Shown here: positions 17,575 through 26,411 of the stretch, in pieces
How the letters are laid out: the number at the start of each line of letters is the position of its first letter
How positions within the stretch are numbered: the first letter of the stretch is position 1
NCBI GenBank assembly: GCA_016869765.1
Contig: VGES01000027.1
Location: 1-45,056 of the forward strand
From: Alphaproteobacteria bacterium
Lineage (GTDB): Bacteria > Pseudomonadota > Alphaproteobacteria > SHVP01
Reading direction: 5' to 3'
DNA: 45,056 nucleotides
Notes under the pieces: generated by a model
Told to the model about the DNA's origin: nothing
The model's input: the letters and a program-made list of their open reading frames with translations, nothing else
The model's database searches: none
Translations under genes and position numbers: made by a program

Positions 17575-19158
17575 GTGTCGATTCGCTCAGCACTCTTGTC
17601 CGCAGTAGCCGGTGCCGCGCTGGTAGGCGCGAGCGGGCTGGCCGCTGCCCAGGACCGCACGTTCATTTTTGCGTCCGTGTCGACCCCGGTCGGATTCGAC
17701 ACCGATCGTTGGCTGTCGGGCACGCTCGAGTCGGCCGTCAACGTCTATGAGGGTTTGACCAAACACGGTGTCAAGAAAGACGCGTCGGGGCGCGACGTGA
17801 TCGATGCCGACAAGGTCGAGCCGCACATGGCCGAGAGCTGGACCCAGACCGAGGGCGGCAAGGTCGTCACGTACAGGATCAAGAAGGGCGTCAAGAGCCA
17901 CTTCGGCAACGAGTTGACGGCACACGATGTCGTCAACTCCTGGGACATGGCGCGCGATCGCAAGCTGGTCGGCAATTTCATGATCACCGTCGGCCGCGTC
18001 GCCAAGGTCGAAGCGGTCTCGGACTCCGAGGTCAAGTTCACACTCGGAACGGGCAACAACATCTTCCCGCGCATTCTGACCACGATTTTCCCGGCGTTGA
18101 TCGATTCCAAGATACAGAAGGAAAACGCGACCGCCGACGACAAGTGGGCGACCAAGTGGCAGGAGAAGGCGACCGCGGGCTTCGGGCCCTACCACCTCGA
18201 GTCGGTGAAGGCTGGTGAGGGTGCAACATTTATCGCCAACCGGAACTACTTCGCCGACAAGCCGTATTACTCCCGTGTCGTGTACCGCGAGGTGCCCTCG
18301 CCGGCCACTCGCGCGGCGTTGGTCAAGAGCGCGCAGATTCACTACGCCGACCAAATGCCGATCCAACAGCTCGTGGATCTGATCAAGGATCGCAACGTCA
18401 AAGTCGACAGCGTACCGGGCACAGGTGCGGCGACATTGCGCATGAATCCCAACCTGAAGCCGTTTGACGACATCCGGGTGCGGAAAGCAGTGCAACTGGC
18501 CTTCGACTACGAGGCTGCGGGCGAGGCCGTGTTCCGTGGGCTTGGCGAGCGTTCGTGGTCGATTCTCGCGCCGGCGCACGGTGAGGCCTACATCGAGTCG
18601 CAGAAGGTCAACACGGATCTGGCTGCGGCCCGGAAACTGCTCTCCGAGGCTGGTCACGCCAACGGCATCGACATTCAGCTCGAGTACACCGACAATTGGT
18701 GGTGGGAAGAGTCGCTCGCCATTCAGGCCAAGGATGCGCTCGCCAAGGCCGGCATCCGCGTCGATCTCAAGCGCATTCCGCGTACCGAGATGAACTCGCG
18801 TCGGGCGATCGGCAAACGCGATCTGCCGTTCTTCCCGCACTTGGCCAACGCCTTCGTTCTGGCGCCGGCCTATGCGTTCTACCTCAGCGCGCACACCCAA
18901 GGGTCCTCGAACGTCAACGACTACAAGAGTCCGGAGTTCGACCGTATCGTCGACGAGATGATCGGCGAGACGAATCCGGCTCGCGCGAATCAGCTGTCGC
19001 ACGAAGCCCAGCGTATTCACGCCAACGATTCGACGTTCGTCATCTCGCACTTCCCGAAGACCTACGCGGTGACGGTGCCGTGCATCACCGGCTGGCTCTG
19101 GTATCCGCATGATCGCTTGGTGTGGAAGCATCTGAGCTGCACGGAGCGTCGCGGCTGA
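17575..19158 (+). CDS. Peptide/opine-type ABC substrate-binding protein (SBP family 5), copy 3
   Basis: A 527-residue periplasmic protein with signal peptide 1-26 (ending L-A-A-A-Q-D). It has E-S-A-V-N-V-Y-E-G-L-T-K-H near residue 58, V-K-S-H-F-G-N-E-L-T-A-H-D-V-V, D-D-I-R-V-R-K-A-V and the tail G-W-L-W-Y-P-H. I chose the GTG at 17575 because a strong GGGAGGT lies 4 bases upstream and the signal peptide begins there; a longer frame to 17482 adds a non-signal-like leader. It is followed after 22 bases by two permease genes and is the best candidate for the cognate binding protein of that importer. Confidence 0.92.
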   Translation: MSIRSALLSAVAGAALVGASGLAAAQDRTFIFASVSTPVGFDTDRWLSGTLESAVNVYEGLTKHGVKKDASGRDVIDADKVEPHMAESWTQTEGGKVVTYRIKKGVKSHFGNELTAHDVVNSWDMARDRKLVGNFMITVGRVAKVEAVSDSEVKFTLGTGNNIFPRILTTIFPALIDSKIQKENATADDKWATKWQEKATAGFGPYHLESVKAGEGATFIANRNYFADKPYYSRVVYREVPSPATRAALVKSAQIHYADQMPIQQLVDLIKDRNVKVDSVPGTGAATLRMNPNLKPFDDIRVRKAVQLAFDYEAAGEAVFRGLGERSWSILAPAHGEAYIESQKVNTDLAAARKLLSEAGHANGIDIQLEYTDNWWWEESLAIQAKDALAKAGIRVDLKRIPRTEMNSRRAIGKRDLPFFPHLANAFVLAPAYAFYLSAHTQGSSNVNDYKSPEFDRIVDEMIGETNPARANQLSHEAQRIHANDSTFVISHFPKTYAVTVPCITGWLWYPHDRLVWKHLSCTERRG

Positions 19159-19180
19159 GCAGAGCCGTACGAACCGTGAG

Positions 19181-20197
19181 GTGACGCTCCGTCAGTTTCT
19201 GCTGCGTCGCGTGTTGTTGGTGATCCCGATCCTGTTTGGGATCACCTTCATCACGTTCATGCTCGTCCGGGTCGGTGACCGCGACCCGGTGGCGATGCTG
19301 GCCGGGCCGCTGGCCGATCGCCAGACTCTGGCGACGCTGCGGACGGAGATGGGCTTGGATCGCTCGTTTTGGGAACAGTTCGCGATCTACGTCGGGAAGC
19401 TGATCCAACTCGACTTCGGCAAGTCCTGGGAGTCGAACAACCCGGTCATCGTCGATATCGCCAACCGCCTTCCGGCCAGTCTCGAACTCTTGCTGATTGC
19501 GATGCTGATCGGCGCGGCCGTTGGAATTCCTGTCGGGTTGCGCTCGGCGCAGCGGCCGAACGGCGCGTTCGACCAAGCAGCCCGCTTCGTGTCCCTGCTA
19601 GGCTTCTCGGTGCCGACCTATTGGTTCGCACTGATGGGCATTTTCATTTTTTTCTTCAAGCTCGGCTGGGCGCCACCGCCGATGGGACGAATCGGGCTCG
19701 ACGCCATTCCGCCTCCCGATGTCACCGGCAGCTATTTCATCGATAGCCTGCTGGTCGCCGATTGGTCGGCGGTGCATTCCTCGGGGACGCGGTTGGTGTT
19801 GCCGGTCCTGATTTTCTCGGTCATCGTCGCGGCCCCCATCATCAAACATACCCGCGCGATTGCCCTCGAAGTCCTGTCGAGTGACTACATCCGGTACGCG
19901 CGCGCCTCCGGGTTGAGCCCGTTCACCGTCCGCCGTATCGCCCTACGCAACGCCTTTACGCCCGTCTTGACCTTCGTCGCCAGCGAGCTCACCGGCCTCT
20001 TGGCCGCCGTATCGCTGCTCGAGTTCATTTTCGCGTGGGGCGGCATGGGGCAATGGGGTCTCAACGCCATTCTCAACTCCGATTTCGCCGCCGTGCAGGG
20101 CTACGTGTTGACGCTCGCTTTGTTCTCGGCGGTCATCTACGTCATGGTCGACATAGCAGTGCTGATGCTCGAACCGCGAAGTGCGTTGAAAGCATGA
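19181..20197 (+). CDS. Peptide/opine-type ABC transporter permease (DppB-like)
   Basis: A 338-residue inner-membrane permease. The N-terminus R-Q-F-L-L-R-R-V-L-L-V-I-P is a typical DppB start. G-L-D-R-S-F-W-E-Q-F follows, and D-F-G-K-S-W near 80. The EAA-type loop is S-D-Y-I-R-Y-A-R-A-S-G-L near 235-246, with the usual L-R-N-A. About six membrane segments are present. Start is the GTG at 19181. It overlaps the next permease by ATGA, so the pair is translationally coupled. Confidence 0.93.
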   Translation: MTLRQFLLRRVLLVIPILFGITFITFMLVRVGDRDPVAMLAGPLADRQTLATLRTEMGLDRSFWEQFAIYVGKLIQLDFGKSWESNNPVIVDIANRLPASLELLLIAMLIGAAVGIPVGLRSAQRPNGAFDQAARFVSLLGFSVPTYWFALMGIFIFFFKLGWAPPPMGRIGLDAIPPPDVTGSYFIDSLLVADWSAVHSSGTRLVLPVLIFSVIVAAPIIKHTRAIALEVLSSDYIRYARASGLSPFTVRRIALRNAFTPVLTFVASELTGLLAAVSLLEFIFAWGGMGQWGLNAILNSDFAAVQGYVLTLALFSAVIYVMVDIAVLMLEPRSALKA

Positions 20198-21078
20198 CCG
20201 CGGTCGCGACCACCGAGGCGACGCGACCGCGGATCGGTTCTCGACTGCTCGGGGTGATTCGTCGCAGTCCCACGTTCGCGGTGGGTTTCACGATCGTCGG
20301 CTCGTTCGCGGTCCTGGCGATCCTTGCGCCGTTGATCGCGCCCTTCGGGGCGATCGAGGCCTATCCGTTCGAGGTCCTGCGCAGTCCGGACGGCAAATAC
20401 CTCTTCGGTTCGGATGGCAACGGCATGGACGTGTTCTCGCGCGTCATCTATGGCGCGCAGTATGCCTTCGGAATCGCGGTGCCGGCAGCGATCCTGATGC
20501 TCCTGATCGGGGTGCCGTTCGGCCTTTACGCGGGTTATGTCGGCGGCCTGACCGACGAGATTTTGCTTCGCATCATGGACGTCGTGCGATCGTTTCCATC
20601 GATCGTGCTCGCCCTGGCGGTCGTCGCTGCGACGGGGCAATCGGTGGTCAACGTCGTCCTCGTCATCGGCCTTCTCGACTCGCCGATTTTCGCCCGCATC
20701 GTGCGCTCGGAAGTGTTGGCGTTGCGCTCGAGCCCGTTCGTCGAGGCCGCCGTGGCCGCGGGCAATCCGACGTGGCGGATTCTGTTCGTCCATTTGCTGC
20801 CCAACGCCATACGCGGGGCAACCGCGCTCATCGCCGTTCGAATGGCCTGGGCGGTCCGCATCAGCGCAACGCTGGCCTTCATCGGAGTCGGTATTCAACC
20901 GCCGACGCCGGAGTGGGGCGCGATGATCCGCCAAGGGGCGGAGTACATCATCAGTGGCGAATGGTGGGTGGCGACCTTCCCGGGCTTGGCCCTGGTCGGC
21001 GTGGTGCTCGGGTTCAATCTGCTGGGCGATGGCCTCCAGGACCTGCTCGATCCCAAGCGACGGACGGCAGCGCGATGA
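20194..21078 (+). CDS. Peptide/opine-type ABC transporter permease (DppC-like)
   Basis: A 294-residue inner-membrane permease. The marker Y-L-F-G-S-D-G-N-G-M-D-V-F-S-R is at about 69-83. The EAA loop is V-E-A-A-V-A-A-G near 182, and the C-terminus is L-G-D-G-L-Q-D-L-L-D-P. The ATG at 20194 overlaps the DppB-like stop, and its own stop overlaps the following ATPase start (ATGA). It works with the products of 17575, 19181, 21075 and 22051 as one importer. Confidence 0.93.
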   Translation: MTAVATTEATRPRIGSRLLGVIRRSPTFAVGFTIVGSFAVLAILAPLIAPFGAIEAYPFEVLRSPDGKYLFGSDGNGMDVFSRVIYGAQYAFGIAVPAAILMLLIGVPFGLYAGYVGGLTDEILLRIMDVVRSFPSIVLALAVVAATGQSVVNVVLVIGLLDSPIFARIVRSEVLALRSSPFVEAAVAAGNPTWRILFVHLLPNAIRGATALIAVRMAWAVRISATLAFIGVGIQPPTPEWGAMIRQGAEYIISGEWWVATFPGLALVGVVLGFNLLGDGLQDLLDPKRRTAAR

Positions 21079-22061
21079 GCCTGCTCGAGGTGGAGAACCT
21101 CCACACGCACTTCATCACGCGCGACCTCGGCAACCGCATTCGGGTCGCGACGGCGCTCAACGGCGTGTCTTTTGCCGTCGGTGAAGGGGAAGTCGTCGGA
21201 ATCGTCGGGGAAACCGGGGCCGGAAAGTCGCTGACCGCAATGTCGGTCATCGGGCTTCTGCCCCCAGCCGCCAAGGTCGTGGCCGGCACGGCGCGCTTCG
21301 CCGGAGACGATCTGCTGGCGATGTCGCCGGCGACGCTCAATCGCCTGCGCGGCGATCAGATCACGCTGATCGTCCAGTCGCCCAAAACCTCGCTCGATCC
21401 GCTCAAACGGATCGGGGATCAGCTGGTGCGAATCCAGAAGGCCCATCGCGCGGTCTCCGATGACGAGGCGCGCCGCAACGCGGTCGAGATGCTGGCGACG
21501 GTCGGGATTCCCGATCCCGAGCAGCGCGCCCGCGCGTGGCCGCACGAACTGTCGGGCGGCATGGCGCAACGGGTGTTGATCGCCATGGCGCTCGTCAACG
21601 GGCCGCGACTGCTCATCGCCGACGAACCGACGACCGGCCTCGACGTCACGGTGCAGGCCCAAATCCTCGATCTGCTGATGGAACTGGTACAGGCGCGCCG
21701 GCTCGCGGCGATGATCATCACCCACGACCTCGGCATCGTCGCCCACTATTGCCATCGCATGGCGGTCATGTTCGCTGGTCGCATCGTCGAACAAGGCAAG
21801 GTCGCCGACATCTTCAAGCGGCCGGCCCACCCGTACACGAAAGCCCTCATTGCCTCGACGCCCAAGCAGATTGCGGCTCGCGGTTACGCCAAAGTGGGTG
21901 GTTTGCCACCCAACCTCTACGCATTGCCGAGTGGCTGTCACTACCGGGATCGTTGCCCCGAAGCGGAGGCGGCCTGCACGACGGAACCCCCGCTCGTGAC
22001 GGTACGTGACGGGCAACGGGCGCTTTGCCACGTCGTGGCGCGGGGGACCCGTGTCCAGTAG
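21075..22061 (+). CDS. Peptide/opine-type ABC transporter ATPase (DppD-like)
   Basis: A 328-residue ABC ATPase. Walker A is G-E-T-G-A-G-K-S near 48-55. The Q-loop region reads L-I-V-Q-S-P-K-T-S-L-D-P, the signature S-G-G-M-A-Q-R and Walker B L-L-I-A-D-E-P. The C-terminal oligopeptide extension has A-H-P-Y-T-K-A-L and C-H-Y-R-D-R-C. The start ATG at 21075 overlaps the permease stop. It is translationally coupled at both ends. Confidence 0.93.
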   Translation: MSLLEVENLHTHFITRDLGNRIRVATALNGVSFAVGEGEVVGIVGETGAGKSLTAMSVIGLLPPAAKVVAGTARFAGDDLLAMSPATLNRLRGDQITLIVQSPKTSLDPLKRIGDQLVRIQKAHRAVSDDEARRNAVEMLATVGIPDPEQRARAWPHELSGGMAQRVLIAMALVNGPRLLIADEPTTGLDVTVQAQILDLLMELVQARRLAAMIITHDLGIVAHYCHRMAVMFAGRIVEQGKVADIFKRPAHPYTKALIASTPKQIAARGYAKVGGLPPNLYALPSGCHYRDRCPEAEAACTTEPPLVTVRDGQRALCHVVARGTRVQ

Positions 22062-23079
22062 CGCCCCGCTCGTGACGGTCGAAGGACTGGTGAAGCACTT
22101 CCCCGGGCCGCGGGCCGGTCAGGTGATTCATGCCGTGAACGGCGTGTCGTTCGCCATGACAGCGGGTGAGACGGTCGGTCTGGTCGGCGAAAGTGGATCG
22201 GGCAAGAGCACCATTGGTCGTGCCGTCGTCAAATTGATCACCCCGACCTCGGGCAAGATCGTGTTCGACGGACAGGACGTTTCGAAGACCAGCCCGCAGG
22301 CGGCCCGTCCACTGCGGGATCGCATGCAGATCGTGTTTCAGGACCCTTACGGGGCCCTCAATCCGCGCATGACCGTGGGCAACCTGATCGGTGAGTTGCT
22401 CAAGTTGCACACCGAACTCGATCGCGAGGCGCGGGCCGTCAGGGTCAGGGAGATCGCCGACCAGGTTCGGCTGAGCGCCGAACTACTCACACGTTTTCCG
22501 CACGAACTGTCGGGCGGTCAGCTCCAGCGCGTATGTATCGCGCGCGCCATTGCGACCCGGCCAAAGCTGATCGTGCTCGACGAACCGACCAGCTCGCTCG
22601 ACTTGTCGGTGCGCGCCGGAATCCTCGAACTGCTGCGCGACCTGCAGCGCGACACCGGCGTCGCGATGCTGTTCATTTCCCACGACCTCGACACCGTTCG
22701 CCTGGTCAGCCATCGAATCCTCGTCCTCTACCTCGGTATGGTCGTCGAAGAGGGGCCATCGGCGAAAGTATTCGAACACCCCGTCCATCCATACACCCAG
22801 TCGCTGCTGTCCGCCCACCTCCCGCCGGATCCGGATGAACGCTTGGCACGCCATGTTTTGAGCGGCGAGGTTCCGAGCGCGGTCCGTTTGCCCAGCGGGT
22901 GCCCGTTTGCACCACGATGTCCGATCGCGATGCCGGTGTGCAGCCAGGCGCGTCCCGCCATGGAGATGCCGGCCACAGGACATCAGGTCGCATGCGTCCG
23001 GGTAAAGGACGGCAGCTATCGTCTTCCCGACAGCGCACGTCGCAACGTCGGCGATTCGGTTTCACACGCGAGGGGATAA
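22051..23079 (+). CDS. Peptide/opine-type ABC transporter ATPase (DppF-like)
   Basis: A 342-residue ABC ATPase. Walker A is G-E-S-G-S-G-K-S near 48-55. The Q-loop is I-V-F-Q-D-P-Y-G-A-L-N-P, the signature S-G-G-Q-L-Q-R and Walker B L-I-V-L-D-E-P-T-S-S-L-D. The C-terminal extension has V-H-P-Y-T-Q-S-L and C-P-F-A-P-R-C. I chose the GTG at 22051 because GGGGGACC precedes it; it lies inside the end of the DppD-like gene. The next gene starts 2 bases after its stop, linking this importer to the catabolic genes downstream. Confidence 0.92.
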   Translation: MSSSAPLVTVEGLVKHFPGPRAGQVIHAVNGVSFAMTAGETVGLVGESGSGKSTIGRAVVKLITPTSGKIVFDGQDVSKTSPQAARPLRDRMQIVFQDPYGALNPRMTVGNLIGELLKLHTELDREARAVRVREIADQVRLSAELLTRFPHELSGGQLQRVCIARAIATRPKLIVLDEPTSSLDLSVRAGILELLRDLQRDTGVAMLFISHDLDTVRLVSHRILVLYLGMVVEEGPSAKVFEHPVHPYTQSLLSAHLPPDPDERLARHVLSGEVPSAVRLPSGCPFAPRCPIAMPVCSQARPAMEMPATGHQVACVRVKDGSYRLPDSARRNVGDSVSHARG

Positions 23080-23081
23080 TC

Positions 23082-24005
23082 ATGGCTGGTGTAAAAGGAA
23101 CGATCGATATCGTGGTCAATCTGCGGACGCCGCGCGAAGTGTCCCGCGGCGAATCGCCGAGCGACGAGACCTTCGGCAAGCAGGTGCGCCAGACGAAGGA
23201 CACCCGTTCGGGAGTCACGATCGAACGCTACTTGAAAATGATGGACGCGGCCGGGATCGAACGGTCCCTATTGATCGCGGTTCGGGCCGGCGATCTGCGC
23301 GTCAAAGGTTCCGTGCACATCGCATACGAACGGGTGGCCGAAATCTGCAAGAAGTACCCCGATCGGTTCTCGGGCCTTGCCGGCGTCGACCCGACCCTCG
23401 GCATGCAACAGCTTCGGGAACTCGAACATGCCGTCAAGGAACTGGGTTTTGTCGGTGCGCACTACTATCCGCATTGGTTCGACCTGGCGCCGGACCATGC
23501 TTATGTCTTCCCGATCTATGCCAAGTGCATCGAACTCGATATCCCGATCATGATGCAGGTCGGTCACAATCTGATCTATCAGCGGGATCGCCGTCTACCA
23601 TCGGTCGGGCGTCCGATCACCTTGGATCGCGTCGCGATCCTCTACCCGGAACTGCGGCTCCTCGGCATTCATCTGGGGGTGCCCTGGACCGACGAGATGA
23701 TCTCGATGGCATGGAAGCACGAGAATATCTACATCGGCGGTGATGCCTACGCCCCCAAGCACTGGCCCAAACAGATCATTCACTACGCCAACACCTATGG
23801 GCAGGATAAGTTCCTGTTCGGCACCGATTGGCCGGTGATCGATCCGCTGCGGGCCGTGCGCGAGGTCGAAGAGCACGGCTATCGCCCAGGCGCCAAGCAG
23901 AAGATCATGCGCGACAACGCCTTGCGGGTGTTCAAGTTGCCCAAGGGTGGTCTCAAGTACACTCCGAAGGGCTGGTTGTCGGCCCTTTCCAACCCGTCGT
24001 CGTGA
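23082..24005 (+). CDS. Amidohydrolase_2 (ACMSD-like) TIM-barrel protein without the HxH motif
   Basis: A 307-residue predicted cytoplasmic TIM-barrel protein of the amidohydrolase_2 family (decarboxylases and hydrolases such as ACMSD). Family features are the L-A-G-V-D-P strand near 100, the strand M-M-Q-V-G-H-N near 160, L-L-G-I-H-L-G near 190, and F-L-F-G-T-D-W-P near 247, whose Asp normally binds metal. The N-terminal metal motif, usually I-D-x-H-x-H, reads I-D-I-V-V-N (8-13), so both His ligands are absent. Either metal binding is altered or the protein is not a standard metal enzyme. AGGGGAT lies upstream of the ATG at 23082. It opens the catabolic part of the operon. Confidence 0.85.
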   Translation: MAGVKGTIDIVVNLRTPREVSRGESPSDETFGKQVRQTKDTRSGVTIERYLKMMDAAGIERSLLIAVRAGDLRVKGSVHIAYERVAEICKKYPDRFSGLAGVDPTLGMQQLRELEHAVKELGFVGAHYYPHWFDLAPDHAYVFPIYAKCIELDIPIMMQVGHNLIYQRDRRLPSVGRPITLDRVAILYPELRLLGIHLGVPWTDEMISMAWKHENIYIGGDAYAPKHWPKQIIHYANTYGQDKFLFGTDWPVIDPLRAVREVEEHGYRPGAKQKIMRDNALRVFKLPKGGLKYTPKGWLSALSNPSS

Positions 24006-24014
24006 GGAATCGCC

Positions 24015-24848
24015 ATGGGACGTCCGCACATCGAGTGGCTGCAAACCCAGTTCGTGCCGTGGTCGCGTGGCGTTCCCGGCGGCATGCGCGACGACGTCGA
24101 ATCCAAGGTGATGTCGAGTGACTCCCCAGGCGACTCGAGTCGCCTGGTTCGCTATCCCGCGGGCTGGACGCGCGCACTGCCGGAGACTCTGGCCTGCGAT
24201 GAAGAGTTCTACGTGCTCGACGGCGAACTGACGATCAACGGCCGGCGTTACGGTCCCGACACCTACGCCCATCTGCCGGCGGGTTACGTCCGCCACCAGC
24301 AGGGGTCGGCCGGCGGCGCGGTGCTCCTGACGTTCTACTCAGCGACCGTATCCGCCGCGCCAAATCTCCCGGCGCCCGATCCGCGTCGCGTCGTCGAATT
24401 CATCGATGTGCATCAAGGCGAGTGGAACGCCGATCTCCAGGCGATGGGCTTGGCCGAGATTTCTCAGGGTTCGCGTATCCGTCTGTTGTTCAAAGACCCA
24501 GCCAACGGCGACATGACCTATCTGACGGCGGCGCCGGCGTTCAAGCACGAGACCCGACCCGAGACCCACCCTGTGGTGCAGGAAATCTACGTCCTGGCGG
24601 GGGAGGTCGCGGGCAATCTCGGGCTCGTCCATGCCGGCGCCTACTGCTGGCGACCACCCGAGGTCGTGCACGGGCCGTACGGCAGCAAGACCGGCGCGCT
24701 CTACCTGCTGCGCAGCGTGGGAGGTCCGTTGACCACCAAGCTGCGCGATCCGGTTCCGTACACGTATTATCCCGAACACCGGCCCGTGCTACCGCCGGAG
24801 TTCAAGAAGTACGGCGAAATCCCGATGCCGCGTCGACCGAGGTACTGA
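24015..24848 (+). CDS. Bicupin protein (DUF4437-like)
   Basis: A 277-residue protein with two cupin barrels. The first (about 40-120) includes C-D-E-E-F-Y-V-L-D-G-E-L and A-H-L-P-A-G-Y-V-R-H. The second (about 165-245) includes T-H-P-V-V-Q-E-I-Y-V-L-A-G-E-V and W-R-P-P-E-V-V-H-G-P. The E...G-E and P-x-x-x-x-H patterns keep potential metal ligands in both halves. Cupins of this size include dioxygenases, isomerases and acylesterase partners; no reaction can be assigned. It lies 9 bases after the amidohydrolase and 1 base before the first CoA ligase. Confidence 0.8.
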   Translation: MGRPHIEWLQTQFVPWSRGVPGGMRDDVESKVMSSDSPGDSSRLVRYPAGWTRALPETLACDEEFYVLDGELTINGRRYGPDTYAHLPAGYVRHQQGSAGGAVLLTFYSATVSAAPNLPAPDPRRVVEFIDVHQGEWNADLQAMGLAEISQGSRIRLLFKDPANGDMTYLTAAPAFKHETRPETHPVVQEIYVLAGEVAGNLGLVHAGAYCWRPPEVVHGPYGSKTGALYLLRSVGGPLTTKLRDPVPYTYYPEHRPVLPPEFKKYGEIPMPRRPRY

Positions 24849-24849
24849 G

Positions 24850-26409
24850 ATGGATTTGCAAACCGAACGTCCGGCGTCATACCGCGCAGTGACGATCGCG
24901 GAGGGGATCCGCACAGCGGCGGCGCGGGATCCCGATCGGCCGGCGCTCACCGAGGAGCGCCGCAGCACAACGTTCCGCCAATTGCTGGCGCGGATCAACC
25001 GGGTTTCCAACACGGTGATGGGCCTCGGGCTTCGCAAGGGCGATCACTCTGCGATCATGGCGCCGAACTGCTCGGAATACCTCGAAGTCACGGTGGGATC
25101 CGCGGAAGCCGGGGTTGCGCCCGCGATGGTCAACCCCCGGGCGACGGCGACCGAGCTCGGTTACATCTGTAACGATGCGGGTGCCCGCGTCCTGTTCGTG
25201 CACAAGGACGCCGAGGCGGTGGCGCGTTCGGCCGACCTGAAGACCGTCGAACGGATCGTGATCATCGACCGCAATGGCTCTGGCCCAGACGACTACGAAA
25301 CGTTGATTGCCCAGGGCAAGGACACCGCACCCAGCGTTGCGCTCGAAGAGTGGGACGTGTTCAGCGTACCCTACACCTCGGGAACGACCGGCCAGCCCAA
25401 GGGTGTGATGCTGTCGCATCGCTCGCGGGTCAATCACATGCTGTTCACGATGGCGGCCAACTATGGTTGCTATACGCCTGATGCGCGAGGCTTGGCCATG
25501 TCCCCTTTCTTCACCGGCGCGGGCTTCATCAACGCGTTGGCGCCGGCGTTCTTCGGCGGCACGACTCACATTCTGCCGCGTTACGAGCCGGAGGCCATGC
25601 TCAAGGCGGTGAACGAACAGCGCATTTCCAGCATGTTCATGGTGCCGACCCATTTTCACGCCATGTTCAGTCTCGGCGCCGAAAAACTGCGTCACTACGA
25701 CCTCAAGTCGCTCAAGGTGATCCATTCGAACGCAGCGCCGCTGCCGCAGGCGACCAAGGAGCGGATCGTCGAGTTCTTCGGCGACAACATCCTCTTTGAA
25801 TCCTATGGCTCGACCGAAACCGGCTCGTGCACGACGCTGCGGCCGCGCGATCAACTGCGCAAGCATCAGTGCGTCGGCCAACCCAACGTCGGGGTTTGGC
25901 TCGAGTTGCGCGACGAGGCGGGGGCATTGGTCCCACCGGGGATTGTCGGCGAGGTCTGGGTGAAGAACGCATGGCTGTTCAACGGCTATTGGAACAAGCC
26001 GGCCGAGACCGCGGAGGCCTACCGAAACGGTTGGGTGTCGGTCGGTGATCTCGGTCGCCTCGACGAAGAGGGGTACCTCTATCTCGTCGACCGCAAGAAG
26101 AATGTGATCATTTCGGGCGGGCAGAACATCTTCCCGCGTGAGATCGAGGAGCGGTTGCACCACCATCCCGCGGTCCTCGAAGCCGCGATCGTCGGCAAGA
26201 AGGACGACTATTGGGGTGAGGCCGTGAACGCCTTCGTGGTGCTACGGCCGGGAGCCCACCCAACCGCCGACGAACTCAAAACGTTCTGCGCCGAGACGCT
26301 GTCCCGCTACAAGTTGCCCAAGAATTTTCACTTCGTTGATGCATTGCCGCGCAACGCAGCCGGGAAAATTCTGCACCGCGAGTTGCGGGACCGCCTGAAC
26401 CGTTCTTAG
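24850..26409 (+). CDS. AMP-forming acyl-CoA synthetase/ligase, copy 1
   Basis: A 519-residue ANL-superfamily enzyme that would activate a carboxylic acid to its CoA thioester through an acyl-AMP. It has the P-loop Y-T-S-G-T-T-G-Q-P-K-G at 175-185, Y-G-S-T-E-T-G near 318, the hinge Y-L-V-D-R-K-K-N-V-I-I-S-G-G near 415, and the C-terminal catalytic Lys506 in A-A-G-K-I-L. All core motifs are intact. The downstream gene encodes a second ligase of the same type 2 bases away. Substrate could be a medium-chain, aromatic or branched acid released by the neighbouring hydrolases. Confidence 0.93.
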   Translation: MDLQTERPASYRAVTIAEGIRTAAARDPDRPALTEERRSTTFRQLLARINRVSNTVMGLGLRKGDHSAIMAPNCSEYLEVTVGSAEAGVAPAMVNPRATATELGYICNDAGARVLFVHKDAEAVARSADLKTVERIVIIDRNGSGPDDYETLIAQGKDTAPSVALEEWDVFSVPYTSGTTGQPKGVMLSHRSRVNHMLFTMAANYGCYTPDARGLAMSPFFTGAGFINALAPAFFGGTTHILPRYEPEAMLKAVNEQRISSMFMVPTHFHAMFSLGAEKLRHYDLKSLKVIHSNAAPLPQATKERIVEFFGDNILFESYGSTETGSCTTLRPRDQLRKHQCVGQPNVGVWLELRDEAGALVPPGIVGEVWVKNAWLFNGYWNKPAETAEAYRNGWVSVGDLGRLDEEGYLYLVDRKKNVIISGGQNIFPREIEERLHHHPAVLEAAIVGKKDDYWGEAVNAFVVLRPGAHPTADELKTFCAETLSRYKLPKNFHFVDALPRNAAGKILHRELRDRLNRS

Positions 26410-26411
26410 GT

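Noticed and set aside
24877-26166. 429-codon minus-strand frame opposite the first CoA ligase
   Set aside because: It is a shadow of the ligase gene, whose P-loop and catalytic Lys are intact.
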